NCBI GenBank assembly: GCA_021904315.1
Contig: CM038915.1
Location: 2,480,001-2,544,000 of the forward strand
Length of the DNA stretch: 64,000 bases
DNA from: Sphagnum magellanicum
Taxonomy: Eukaryota; Streptophyta; Sphagnopsida; Sphagnales; Sphagnaceae
Direction of reading: 5' to 3'
Positions 49,991-61,000 of this stretch are shown here, one piece after another. The position numbers were made by a program, and so were the translations under genes. Within the stretch, counting starts at the first letter, position 1. The number at the start of each line of letters is the position of its first letter. The notes beneath the pieces were generated by a model. That model did not search any database. It had not been told where the DNA came from and saw only the letters and a program-made list of their open reading frames with translations.

Positions 49991-50292
49991 TGGCGACGAG
50001 AGTAGAGGGAGGAATTTGTGTGTGTTTTCAGATTGATTTTGCATTCCTGGGTTGTTGGATGTGTTGGTGAGAGCTCATTGAATCAAAGGAAGGATTTTGG
50101 TGGAGTTTTGGAAGTGTTTGAAGGCAGCTGGGTGAGTTTGGTTTTGAGGGATTCGGCAGTCAGAAGAAGGAGAAGAGGGAGGAGGAGGAAGGAGTTTGTG
50201 AGTTTTTGTTTGTTGTTATTTCACGAGGGATTTTTTATTTTTTATTTTAATTTTTTTCCTCCTCCTTGTTTATCCGTGAACTTGCGAAAATC

Positions 50293-51521
50293 ATGGCTGC
50301 AGCAACTGATGATGTGCCTGACGTTGCTGCTGCTGTTACTGCTGTGGTAGTTGAAGAGCGAGTGACCACGGTTTTGGCTGCTTCAGGAACGGAGTCTGAG
50401 AAGGAGACCGTGGAAGTGGAGAGTACTAGTATCATTCAGGTGGAAAAAAAAATTTCCAAGGAGAAGAAGAGAGTGAATCCTCCCAGGGAGAAGAAGGCCA
50501 AGTCGTCGTTGCCTAACCAGGAGGACCGGGAGAAGAAGCAGCTGAAGAAGCTGGCTCCCAAGGAGAAGAAGCCTAAGAAGATGCCTAAAGCTGCCAATGG
50601 CCCTGCTGCAGCACACCCATCTTACCTCCTGGTACTGTCACTTTGCAGACCTCTCTCTCTCTCTCTCTCTGGCTACTACCCTTCGACGGCTGCTTGTTGA
50701 ATTTGTAGCTTTTGGCAGCAGTGCTGGAATGTTTCTTATTGGTTTGTGCTTGCGGTGGGGTGGGGTTTTCCATTTGGATTTGTTTGCTTCCTTCTTGGCA
50801 GATGGTGAAGGAGGCGATTGGGAGCTTGAAGGAGCGCACGGGATCAAGCCAATATGCAATTGCCAAGTATCTGGAACAAGTGTACAAGGCCGGCTTGCCT
50901 CCCAACTTCAAGAAGATTTTGTCCAACCAGCTGCGCAACATGACGAAGCAGGGCAAGGTGTACAAGATCAAAAACTCCTTTAAGCTACAGAATGATGTCG
51001 AATCTAAGGCTCCCAACAAGCCCGTTGTTGTAGCAGCGACGGACAAGTCCAGGGTCAAGGATATTAAAGCGCCCTTGAAGCCCACAAAAGTCGCAGCGAA
51101 AAAACCACCACCTGCCACCCGCTTGAAGAAGACCAAGTCTGCAGCCAAAGCCCCAAGGGCCCCTCCCAAGGCACCCAAGTTGTCGAAAGCTGCTGTGAAG
51201 CCACCACCACCACGCAAGAAGGCACCAGCTGTAGCTACAAGAACGACGAAGAAAGCCGAAGAAGAGTTCAAGGCTGCTGCAGCTCCTGCCAATAACAAGG
51301 CTGCAGCATCTCACGTAAAAAAAGCTGCTGCTGCTCCAGTGAGGAAGAAGTCTTCTTCTACAGCTAAGAAAGTGGTAACCCCTGGCAAGAAACTTGTCTC
51401 CAAATCAGTGAAGACAGCAGCAAAACCCAAGGTCAGTACTAGAGCTGCTGCTGCAACAGCGAGTAGAACAAGCAGAACAGGTGTTGCGCCTCCTCCTCCA
51501 TCGAAGAAAGCCAGGAAGTAA
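50293..51521 (+). CDS. Linker histone H1, copy B (352 aa, two exons)
   Basis: Exon 1 is 50293-50631 (113 codons) and exon 2 is 50802-51521. The 170-bp intron has GTACTG...CAG borders and a CT-repeat at 50648-50672. The intron sits at the same codon boundary as in copies A and C, after 'HPSYLL' and before 'MVKEAIG'. The N-terminal domain is longer than in the others, with an acidic Ala/Val-rich start and three Lys blocks. The globular domain covers residues 108-175. The tail, from about 176, is Ala/Lys/Pro-rich with several poly-Pro and poly-Ala runs ('KPPPPRKKAP'). The protein would bind linker DNA in the nucleus. I start at the ATG in 'atcATGGCTGCAGC'; the frame is open a little further upstream but has no other ATG. 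B lies 3.6 kb before copy C in the same orientation and is the most diverged just after the globular domain. Confidence 0.96.
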
Positions 51522-51552
51522 GCCCTGGCACCACAACTATCCCTTGCATCAC

Positions 51553-51570
51553 TGGTGTTTCTGAACACCA
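51553..51570 (+). promoter_or_regulatory. 3' hairpin of H1-B mRNA, histone stem-loop-like
   Basis: TGGTGTT-TCTG-AACACCA forms a 7-bp stem with a 4-nt loop, starting 32 nt after the stop codon, and is followed by CCACCA. The 20-nt string TGGTGTTTCTGAACACCACC is identical after copy C although the surrounding 3' sequences differ. Confidence 0.6.
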
Positions 51571-51599
51571 CCACCACTTCAAGGAAAAATGTTTTTCTT

Positions 51600-53580
51600 C
51601 AAAACCCCTCAGTGCATCTCAGGGAGAAGAGCTTGCCAGGCTCCAGACAGAGAAGGCACATGTATCTCTACTGCTCTTGCAACTGTCTACCTTCCTCCAG
51701 CAACAACACAGGTACACAGATGTAATTTTGATGCAGATCCTGATGCACTTTGGATGCAGATGCTAATGAAAAATTTGGTACTTCTGATGCAATTGTGATG
51801 TTTTGCATGGTTCTCTTCATCAGCTCTGACATGATTTCAAACTCTTGGCAGAGGGTTTGGTTTCTTGAGTGCACTGGTGTTTTTGAAGATGAGAGGTGTG
51901 AGCTCTTCTCAGTTCTAGGGTTACTGTTAAAAGTGCAGTGGCTTCAGATGTGAGAGCAATGCTCTAATCCTCTTATGTCCTGGTTGGTGAAGGACTGGGT
52001 GATAGTTAGTAAATTTGCTAATACAGGAGGTTGGGTCCCTCAAATCTTCTTCTCAGATGATGGGTTGCAGCTCAAATGTCTCCTGCTGGTTCTGGTGCTT
52101 CATCTCATAGATACTGGGCATAAATGGGTTTCTCATTCTTATTAGCATCTTGATGTTTTGAGTTGTTTTTGGTATTCATCTGCCAACAGGCTTGATCTGC
52201 CAAAGTATGAGAAGTGTATGGAGGATCAGGTGTTGAGTGCAGGATCAGACATTGGAGAGTCCCAGGGTAAACATTTGTCTGTGTTGTTGGTGTTGATGAA
52301 GGTCAATGGAATCTTGAGGTGCTTGAGAACATATCATATCCATGTCCTGCATGAACAGTTGCCACAATTGGAAGGGCTTCATGGGTCTTTCCAGTTCCAA
52401 TTTGTGGGGTCAGAGTAGAGGGACTCATCAACTACATCTGGATCATCTTCACATTTTGCAGCAAGCAGCACATGGTTACAAATGCTGAGCTTTACATGTG
52501 CACAGGCTACAAAATTATTTGCTCTGTGACTGATAACTCAGCAATTCATGTTTCCATTCTGAATTTCCTTCTATGTGAAGGAAGGAAGCCCCTTCAGATT
52601 CTTGAAAATTTTATGAGATTCATTTATTTGGAGGAAGCAATGAAGCTACTGTCAAACACTTTTGAGCTTTATGTGACTGATATGAGCATTTTCAACATCT
52701 CTGTTTTGCTGGTCTGTGAATTGCACACTCAACAAATTTCTCTGTCTCTTTCACTTGCAATCTTTGTTGTATAGGTGAAGAAGCTCTTCATCGATTTTCT
52801 GCAAAGAAATCATCAAGTCTTTGTCTTTGCATGGGCCTTTGAAAAAAAAGAACTTTGCTTCCTTACCACCAAATGGAATCCAATTATATAACACTAAAAC
52901 TTTTTGTTTGCAATCTAGTCTCTTTCATTGTTTGAGCAAATTCTTATTTTAAGATGTAAATGTGAACAAGTGTAACCAATGCTTGATTTTTCATGTTTTA
53001 ATACATCCCAAAAATATTGTATTCATATTATTAGTGTTCAATGTGTTTTTAGTCTTGTTTGCACATTTCAACCTTTTGAATTTGAAGTTTTCTTATGTGA
53101 TTCGGTTATGTACAATGATCAAGCAAATCTTTTTTTGTATGAAGGAATTTGTAAAGAAGGATGAATCTCAAACCCTAAAAGAATAATCGCAAATCATAAT
53201 CATCACTTGAATATTTACAAATTGAAATATGTTTAGCACATTACAAAGTCAAGAAGCATGGAAATGTGTTTTTTCAAAAAATAAATAAATAAATAAATAA
53301 TTCCAACACCATATTCATAGTAAATTTTCAATACCTTTTTCATCAATTTGCATTCCATTTTTCTTCAATTAAAAAATGTGAATTGAATTGAATTGAATTT
53401 CAATTCAATTTAATTCAGATTCAATTTGCGTGTAATGTCATTCAATATTTCATTCAAATTCCACATGGCATAATGAACTAACACTCACCAATGCACCATC
53501 CACGGGATGCCTCTTCTTTACTCAATTGTGGATGAACCTCAATTGAGTTAATATTTGGGTTTCACCTTGGTAATCAATTT
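51600..53580. other. Region downstream of H1-B, no recognised gene
   Basis: The first part is likely 3' untranslated or flanking DNA. The 51.6-52.8 kb stretch is less AT-rich than the flanks and has open frames of 70-100 codons (for example 52472-52774), none with a recognisable motif. (AAAT)n-like repeats occur at 53278-53300 and 'gaattgaatt' repeats near 53380. Confidence 0.5.
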
Positions 53581-53586
53581 TGTAAG

Positions 53587-53823
53587 AATAGGTCTCATAT
53601 ATAGATAGGTAGTACATAGGTAGAAAAATAGGTAACTACTAACTAAGTAGATGGTTTACACATAAGTAAAGGCTGTTTTTTTATTACTTACTTACTAACA
53701 ACCTACCAACTGAGCTAACCACCATGGTTTAGCTAGGGAACTGAAACCCAACAGAAAACTGCTTCCTCATCACTTACCATCCATCCTTCATGGTGTGTCC
53801 TGATGGGTGCTGCTGGTTCATTG
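53587..53823 (+). repeat. Dispersed repeat block with TAGG tract, copy 2 (partner 44679-44956)
   Basis: Same landmark order as copy 1. The minus strand reads 'ggttagctcagttggtagg', a full match to a tRNA box A pattern, but no box B follows at tRNA spacing. One copy lies upstream of each of the tandem H1 genes (5.3 kb from B, 1.3 kb from C). Confidence 0.85.
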
Positions 53824-54374
53824 CCACCATTTCAACATCAAAATCAATTCATTTTTTCATTAATTGATCAGTGTTTTTTTTTTTTTTTTCCTGGCGAAAT
53901 TTGGTCATTTTTCAACAAGAAATTGGGGATTTTTTAAATTTTTTTTCTAGTGTAATAAGCTTAACTAATTTTTCTATTTTTTTTATAAAAAAAGGTCAAA
54001 TTCTCGACATAATTTTTTTTAAAAAAAAAACTGCTGCCCAGCAGATCAAACCCTATGATCTTCCAAATTCCACAGTGAAGCTTGGTTTCTTCTAAGCTCA
54101 TTTTAGAGCTTATCTAACAAATACAATATATAGTACAGGGGCAGCTTCAGCACATGAGGACTGCCCAATGAAAAAAATAATTTTAAGTTTGAAAGATTCC
54201 ATTTCAAAAATAGAATATTCCAAAAGATTTCAAAAGATTTCTCATTTTCCTTCCCAAAAAAAAAAAAAAAAAATTGCTCTTTCACAAAAGAAATTTTTAA
54301 AAAAATTCAACATTTATTTATAAAAATAATATAGTTTGTGGCCAAAGGCACCATGGTACTATATGATATTAGGA

Positions 54375-54385
54375 TCCAACGGTCA
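54375..54385 (+). promoter_or_regulatory. MSA-type element (TCCAACGGTCA) upstream of H1-C
   Basis: Exact match to the plant mitosis-specific activator consensus, YCYAACGGYYA, about 750 bp before the H1-C start codon. An inverted site II motif (GGCCCA) follows at 54454-54459. The distance is long for this element class, so function is uncertain. Confidence 0.4.
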
Positions 54386-54603
54386 ATATGGACCGGTTCC
54401 ATCATGACAAAGCCAGATTTTTGCACCTATATAATAATGAAGGGCAAAAAATTGGCCCACAAAAATCTCATTTTTAACGGGGTTGGGGGTGGGTGGGGGG
54501 CAGGAATTCGAAAACTTTGGGATTTTTTTTCCTTGCCCGAAAAAAATTCAAATTTGGACTCAGCGGTTGGTTCTTTGGGAATTCAAAAATCCCATACACG
54601 TTC

Positions 54604-54876
54604 CCAAATCATACTGGACCGTCGGATGCGAAGATCCAACGACAATAAGTAGGTGCTAAGTGGGTGTGGACTCCGGCGGCTGGGCGCATCGATCCTCGTG
54701 AGCGCCATCGCTGCACTCCCATTGGTGCAGAGAGGAAGCTTTACGTGCACTCATGGCGCTTTTCAAGGACCGCTGCTCTTGTTCTCTTCTCGTCCGGTCA
54801 GAGCAGCTCGATCCCCGCCGCCTGCAGCAACCCCCAAACCCCGCGCTCAGTCCCAAGTATAAGAACACGGATCCGC
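54604..54876 (+). promoter_or_regulatory. H1-C promoter: shared motif pair, inverted CCAAT box, TATA-like box
   Basis: 'cccaaatcat' is followed by CCGTCGGA (54619-54626), 8 bp, then TCCAACG (54635-54641), the same layout as in H1-B. ATTGG at 54721-54725 is an inverted CCAAT box at a similar distance from the pair. TATAAGA at 54858-54864 is a possible TATA box. Just after it, 'cacggatccgcac' contains near matches (7 of 8) to the plant histone octamer CGCGGATC in both orientations. The transcription start is inferred to be near 54890. Confidence 0.5.
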
Positions 54877-55137
54877 ACACGCGCATCTCTTGTTTGCATT
54901 TTGTGATTATCGAATTTCTGCGAGAATTGTGCAAGTCTGTTGTGTGTATTTTGTTGTAGAAGAATTTGCCGCAATTGGGTCATCTTGTTTTTGAAGAATT
55001 TGCTCGTCGGGGAGGAGAAGTAGAAGGAGAACAAGGGTGTGTGTGTGTGTTTTGTGTGGCGAGGTTCTCTTGTGGGTGGTGAGGAGAAGGAGTCTCAGAG
55101 AGATAGTGCGGGTGGTAGTTTTGTTTTTTCTTTTGCA

Positions 55138-56392
55138 ATGGCTGGAAGTGATGTTGGGCCTGCAGTAGTTGAGGGGGAGGATGGAGGAGATGAGGCTGTT
55201 TTGGCAGTTTCTGGTGTGGAGAAGGTGGTTGCAGTGGAGAATAGTAGCAAGGGTGGGGAGTCTAAAGCTGTTTCAGTGAAGGAGAAGAAAGTGAAGATCC
55301 CTAAGGAGAAGAAGCCCAAGAGCGTCAAGGGTGCTCATGCCTCTTCCACTGCTGCTCACCCTTCTTACCTTCTGGTAACATGTCGCTCCTGTGGGATTCT
55401 GTAGAATGCAAGTCATCATGGTTCTTTGTTTGGTTTTCTCTATGATGCATACCCATCTTTCTGTTGCAGAGAATGCGCAGATGTTTTTTGAAAAAAAACA
55501 TGAACCCTAGTTGGACAAGCATTGGTGGAGGCTTTTGATTCAGGAGACTGTTTTTGTGGTTTTCTTTCCTTGGGTTGTTTAGAGATGCATGCTTGCGACG
55601 GGGATTTTTCTTTTTCTCCTTTTGGGTTTTGTTTTGGGTTGTTGGCTGGTATCTGATAATGTTCTGATCGTTGTTTCCTTGGGGTTTCTTGCTGCCTGGC
55701 AGATGGTGAAGGAGGCCATTGGTACGTTGAAGGAGCGAACAGGGTCAAGCCAGTATGCAATTGCAAAGTATCTAGAGGACATGTACAAGACTGGGTTGCC
55801 TCCCAACTTCAAGAAGATTTTGTCCATCCAGCTGCGCAACATGACGAAGCAGGGCAAGGTCTACAAGGTCAAGAACTCCTTCAAGCTTTCGGATGAGCTC
55901 AAGAAGCCAGTCAAGGCGCCCAAGGCCGCGATGGCCATCAAGGACATCAGCAAGGAGATCAAAGCCCACAAGCCTACCAAAGTGGCGAAAAAAGCTTCGA
56001 GTCGCGTGAAGAGCAAGACAGCCAACGGTGCTCTATCCAAAGCTGTCAAGCTCGGAGGGGGTGCAGTTGTTGCCAAGCCGACCAAAGTTCCCAAGGCACC
56101 GAAATCAGTGAAACCTGTTGCCGTGAAGCCGCCACGCAAGGCACCTGTTGCAGCGAGCAAGTCTAAAGATGAAGAGAAGGTGACAGCTCCTTCTGCAGCA
56201 AGAAAGCCTGCAGCGTCTCTGACAAACAAACCCACTGCTGTGAAGAAGACTGCATCGAAAAAGAAAGTTGGTACCCCGAGGAAGGCCCCCAAATCCGTCA
56301 AGTCTGCAAAGTCCAAATCCTCCAAGTCTGCTGTAATACCTGGCAAAATAAGCAAGACGGTTGCATCTCCAGCCAAGAGAGCCAAGAAGTGA
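55138..56392 (+). CDS. Linker histone H1, copy C (308 aa, two exons)
   Basis: Exon 1 is 55138-55374 (79 codons) and exon 2 is 55703-56392, with a 328-bp intron (GTAACA...CAG) at the position shared by all three H1 genes. The N-terminus is acidic, then 'KEKKVKIPKEKKPK', nearly the same as copy A. The globular domain runs from residue 74 to 141 ('HPSYLL', 'ERTGSSQYAIAKYLE', 'QLRNMTKQGKVYKV'). The tail is Lys/Ala/Pro-rich with a TPRK site, a kind of motif phosphorylated by cyclin-dependent kinases in H1 proteins. The start ATG follows an in-frame stop-free leader; it is the first ATG that gives the conserved H1 N-terminus. The gene converges on the Argonaute gene downstream, 1.6 kb from its stop codon. 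Role: linker DNA binding and chromatin compaction in the nucleus. Confidence 0.96.
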
Positions 56393-56430
56393 GGGGACTC
56401 TCTGGAGACCCACAGTGCAAAAGCCCTAAA

Positions 56431-56448
56431 TGGTGTTTCTGAACACCA
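56431..56448 (+). promoter_or_regulatory. 3' hairpin of H1-C mRNA, histone stem-loop-like
   Basis: TGGTGTT-TCTG-AACACCA, starting 39 nt after the stop, with 5' flank CTAAA and 3' flank CCCA. Counting a 6-bp stem and a 4-nt loop, it has the same 16-nt geometry and ACCCA 3' flank as the animal replication-dependent histone stem-loop, though the loop differs (UCUG, not UUUC). A purine-rich 'gaagaaac' follows after about 10 nt. Confidence 0.6.
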
Positions 56449-56499
56449 CCCATCTCTGAAGAAACGTTTTCATGTCCTCTCTCACATGTGTAAAGAAGC

Positions 56500-58007
56500 C
56501 AAACTTTTATTTTTGCACAGAAGGTGCTTTCTTGCTTCTGTAGATCAAATGCAACACAAGCTCTGCTGAAATGATTATGCAGCAAGAGTTTCTCAACGTG
56601 ATCTTCTCACCCAGGTACACGTACATTGCTGTTCACAAGGAGATGCTGTGAAGCAGGTTTTGTTGATTTGGCAGCTTGAATTGGGCTCTGCAGTGAGGAC
56701 ATCTTACAGTTGAAGCTTGGTTTTTTTTGTGTACCTGCAGTGTCACTGGACAGGGGATGGGAGTATTAGCTGCTGGGAATTCTTTTTCAAGGTATTCTGG
56801 CATGTGGGGTTTGTAGCAAGGTCTTCTTCTCATGATGCATTTATGTGTTGCAAGGCAACAGTCAAAGCAAAAGTGATATGGGAAGAACCAGATTTGTATC
56901 TTGGTGCTCTGCTAATCTTCAATCAATGCCTGCTTGGATATATGTGCATTTGAACAAAGATTAGGCAGAGCAACAAGATCTTTGATTGAAGATGCACGTT
57001 GCAGTATTGGTGTTGGGAGATTTGATCTTCAACTTTTGTGTGAAACGTGAAAGTCTTAGTCCTCGGTCAAGTTGTGGAAGTAGTTTTATACTTGTTGAAT
57101 TTTTGTATGAAATTTGTATCTAAATTTTGTTCATCCTGAAGGGCTTTGTTCCAAGTCCTTGTATACTTCAACTTTGGTGTGAAATTTGTAATTAAGGTTT
57201 TGTTCATTTTCAAGTCTTTGTTTTCGTCCTCATTTTCAGAAATGGCACTTGTACAATGGATCAAAGGGGAAATCTTTCGATTAGTTGAAAAGAAATCAGA
57301 AGCTCTGGCAACTACCAGGCTCAAACCCACAAAAACAACTTTGGGAAAATCAATTCCTATGAACAAATAGTGTATTTCATTCTCTAGTTAACTAATGACA
57401 AGCAGAGCTTTCTTTTTAATTTTGTAAGGGAAAATCTCATATATTTTTGCAATATGATGGAACCTATGGTCAAAATCTCATGATTTCAAAAAAATCTGCC
57501 AACAAAAAATCATTAACATGAGTTGTGTAGGCTCTTATTTTGTTGCTAGGATGCAATATTTTGCCCAAAAAAAGACATTGACAAAAATTTGTGCTGCTCA
57601 GAGAAGAAAATTCATAATTTTGTACTGCAACAAAGTTTAAATTGCATTTCTTAAGAGGATATGGGTAAACTAGGAAAAGATATGACAAGATTTTATACCT
57701 TGAAAGAAAACCTTACGATCAATCCACTAACAGAACAAAGAGGCCATACATAAATATAAACTAGCAACACCAATACTAGAACAGAAAACATGTGGGCCGA
57801 TTGCACATTGCCACACCCATCTTAATATCACAAGCAGTTAACTTCAGAAGAGGGCTCTCAGTAGCTTTGCTTTGCTGCCTACATAAAACAGACTCAGGAA
57901 AGCTTTGAAGAGGCAGGCCCAGTCCACCTGCATTGTCACTGGACACCAGAGTGTTTTTTACCTTCACATAGATGGTGTTAGTTACACCAGGTCTTCCCCA
58001 ACAAGCC
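56500..58007. other. Intergenic region between convergent H1-C and AGO1 genes
   Basis: Likely holds the 3' untranslated regions of both genes. A diverged direct repeat ('tgaaatttgtatctaaattt' near 57108 and 'tgaaatttgtaattaaggtt' near 57179) is present. Open frames (57067-57366 minus, 57146-57370 plus) overlap one another and show no motif. Confidence 0.5.
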
Positions 58008-61000
58008 TCAACAATAGAACATAACCTTCTTCACATTTTCCTTCAAAGGAGGAAGTGGCCGCACCGATCCACTCACTGCAACCCGGTTTGTCCGAGTGGA
58101 CATGCTAGTGCCTGTGCTTCTGCCAGCAGCAGGCACTGGTCCACTGGTCAATGATCCACTGTCTGATGCCTCTGGCTCCATGTAGAACCTTGCTCGGAAG
58201 GCTGCCAGATGTGCATAGTAAGCAGGTGGAACTGCACAAACATAAAGAAAGGAGTATTGAGCTCAAAAGTATTGTATAGCCTCTTTGTTCTAAACAAAAC
58301 TCACAGCATTTTGAGCTCAAAAGTAAACAACAAGAATCCCAGGCTCCACAGATTGGGAGGTGCTCACCAATAGAGACTGATCGAGTGCACCTCGCATACC
58401 TGTTACAAACAAGAAAGTATTATTAGAACCCATCAGTATATCTACACTGGAATTTGATAACCATACAGCTTGAGTACTTTTTAATTAGGGGACAAACAAA
58501 CATACGTGTAGCAGAGGTTGTTTGTCAAGGACTGCAAACTGTCTGCTGAGAACTTGTTCTCATCCCACAGCACATGATAGTGTGCAGGTCGGCTGGTCCC
58601 CTGCTCACAAACCCAACAAACACCAGAGTCACAACTACATATCATTGCATTGCATCAACCTCATCAGACAACTAGGGAGCCCACTCCTCTACCTTGGCAA
58701 GAAGACAAGGAACACAGAAGAAAAGACCCTTCTCATAAGAATCAAAAACTCACATCGGAATAACCTGAATAGCAATTGAGAAATGAACTGTTTCTAAGTT
58801 GAAATAAACTTTCAGAATGAACAGCATGTGATCTTGACAGCAAACTGAGAGAAGAGCAGAAATAATCACAAAGACAACTTGAAAGAGCATAGAATAAAAA
58901 TGCGGTGTAACCCAAGACCAAACAACAATATCTCTCAAAAAGAGCTCATGAGACCCAACCTGAATCCCTGCATGGCTGCAAAGATAGAAATCAAATTCCG
59001 TAGGGTGGCAGATTTTTGAGTCCACGACCGTGCCTGGACAGTACCAAACAAGTCCAAAACATGAGAGGATTGCTAGACAAAAACACAGTATTGGCAGAAC
59101 CCACGTGGCTTCAGGTTGGTATCTTTTCACCAACTGCTCCAAATAAGTGTTCAGTCGTATATGTATCCCACCAACAACATAGTTACCAAAAACTATGGAG
59201 GCAAGTAGCTAGGCTCTATGTACTTAGCAATCAAACTATGAGATGTTCTTGTAAAATCACAAAAGTGTGACATATTCTGGACAGATCCATTGCATATCTT
59301 TCTAGCAAGAAAAGACAACAGAGCCTGGACAGACTCCAATCTTGCAACCTAGCACAACCTGGGATGACAGTTCAATCAAGAAACAAAATGCTGCTAGAGA
59401 GCTAGCTACCAGGCATGATAATCGCATGGCACATGAAAAGGGACTAACCTGGGAGAATGTTCCCACTACGATCCACACTGCGGTTGTCATTGTGATTGCT
59501 GGCAAAGAGGCGTGTATGGTGACGTTTCTGTACCACCACAAATGTGACAGGTGGCTGGTAATCTGGCTCAAGCGATGCACAAGCCTTTCGGATGGCATCA
59601 AGCTCGTAAAGGAGGACCTGATAGAACTGCCCTTCACTTACACCATCCCTGCAATCCATGGACATACTGATAATGAGCTATTTTGAAACACTAAACTTGG
59701 CAGAAGAATGCTGATTTTCACTGGTAGGTGTACATAGAAGTACACCAGCTCCAAATACAGCAGAGGATTCAGGTTGCACCTTCTTGAGCTTCTTAGACAC
59801 AAGCCCTAAGTATACATTACTAATATAAACTAGACACCAGTCAATCACTACAAAAACTACATGACTAAGCACACCCACAAGCACACAAAAATTCTGGAGA
59901 ATATGATCCAATCAGACGAACCTGTAAAAGATGATGCGCAGAGGCTTTTGACCTGTTGCTTTCCGAAAAGATATCAAGAGTTCCCTATCACGAACAGGGA
60001 CATAATTACTACAGTTAAAAAAAGCTGCAAGAATTTTTTCTCCAAAAAAGAAAATGGTGAACCTGGTTTCCACCTAATCATTTAAGTGAGAAAACAAATG
60101 CTCAAAGTGAGGGTGTGTACTTGATCATGCCTCCTGTGCACTGGCCTCTTTGGGGATCTACCCAAGTTTTGAAGAGGTCTTGAATCAACTCCTGCCGGTG
60201 TGCTTGAGCACATACTAGGCCTGCATATTTGGTGACTTCGGGCCAGTCCTGTGAAGCTACCACCTAATTCCAAAACAGACTACAAGAAATCAACCACAGC
60301 GCTGGCACAGTGGTCAAGCAACACATGAGCTAAATCCAAGTCTTGGATGCAATTGACTTGTGAGGCAAAGCAGGAAGCTAAAAATCATGTCAGATAGAAA
60401 GAATCTGGTTAAGAGGGAACTCACTGCAGCAATGGAAGGGCTAGAATCCTCTCCAGGATGTGGATGTGTGACATCTGCACCAAATATGATGGTGGGAATG
60501 TCACTTACTAATGGGATTCTTCGTGTAAGTGCATCAACCAAGACAGTGTTCCGACCCCCAACCTGTCCTCCCCCAGCAAACCACAAATCATCCAAATGCT
60601 CATGAGTGACAAACCATTTGGGTGGAACCCCAAAAGGGGCCAGTGCACAGGCATTTATCCTCTCAACAGGACAAAGCAATGACAGTGTGCTCTTACAAGA
60701 TGTGTACCTTAACATTGATCTTCAGAGCAACATTGGCCATATACTGTTTGCTCATCTTATAAACATGCTTGGTCAGGCAGCATTGTGACACCACTCCAAG
60801 CACAGTCTCGCAATGCTTCTTCAAGTCACCTACATCCACAACTACAATGTAAGACAGCAGCAGTCTCCAGTAAATGTGAGCAGAATGTGGAGATTCTGTA
60901 ACCTAAATATCACATACAAACTGTCACCTTACATACCATAAAGTGATCCATTGCTGTCAGGCAGAATGGCCACAAGAAGATCTAAGCCTTTGTCCTTTGT

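Noticed and set aside
50585-51298. 237-codon minus-strand open frame opposite H1 copy B
   Set aside because: Antisense shadow of the H1-B coding sequence, for the same reason; similar shadows lie opposite H1-C at 55861-56385.
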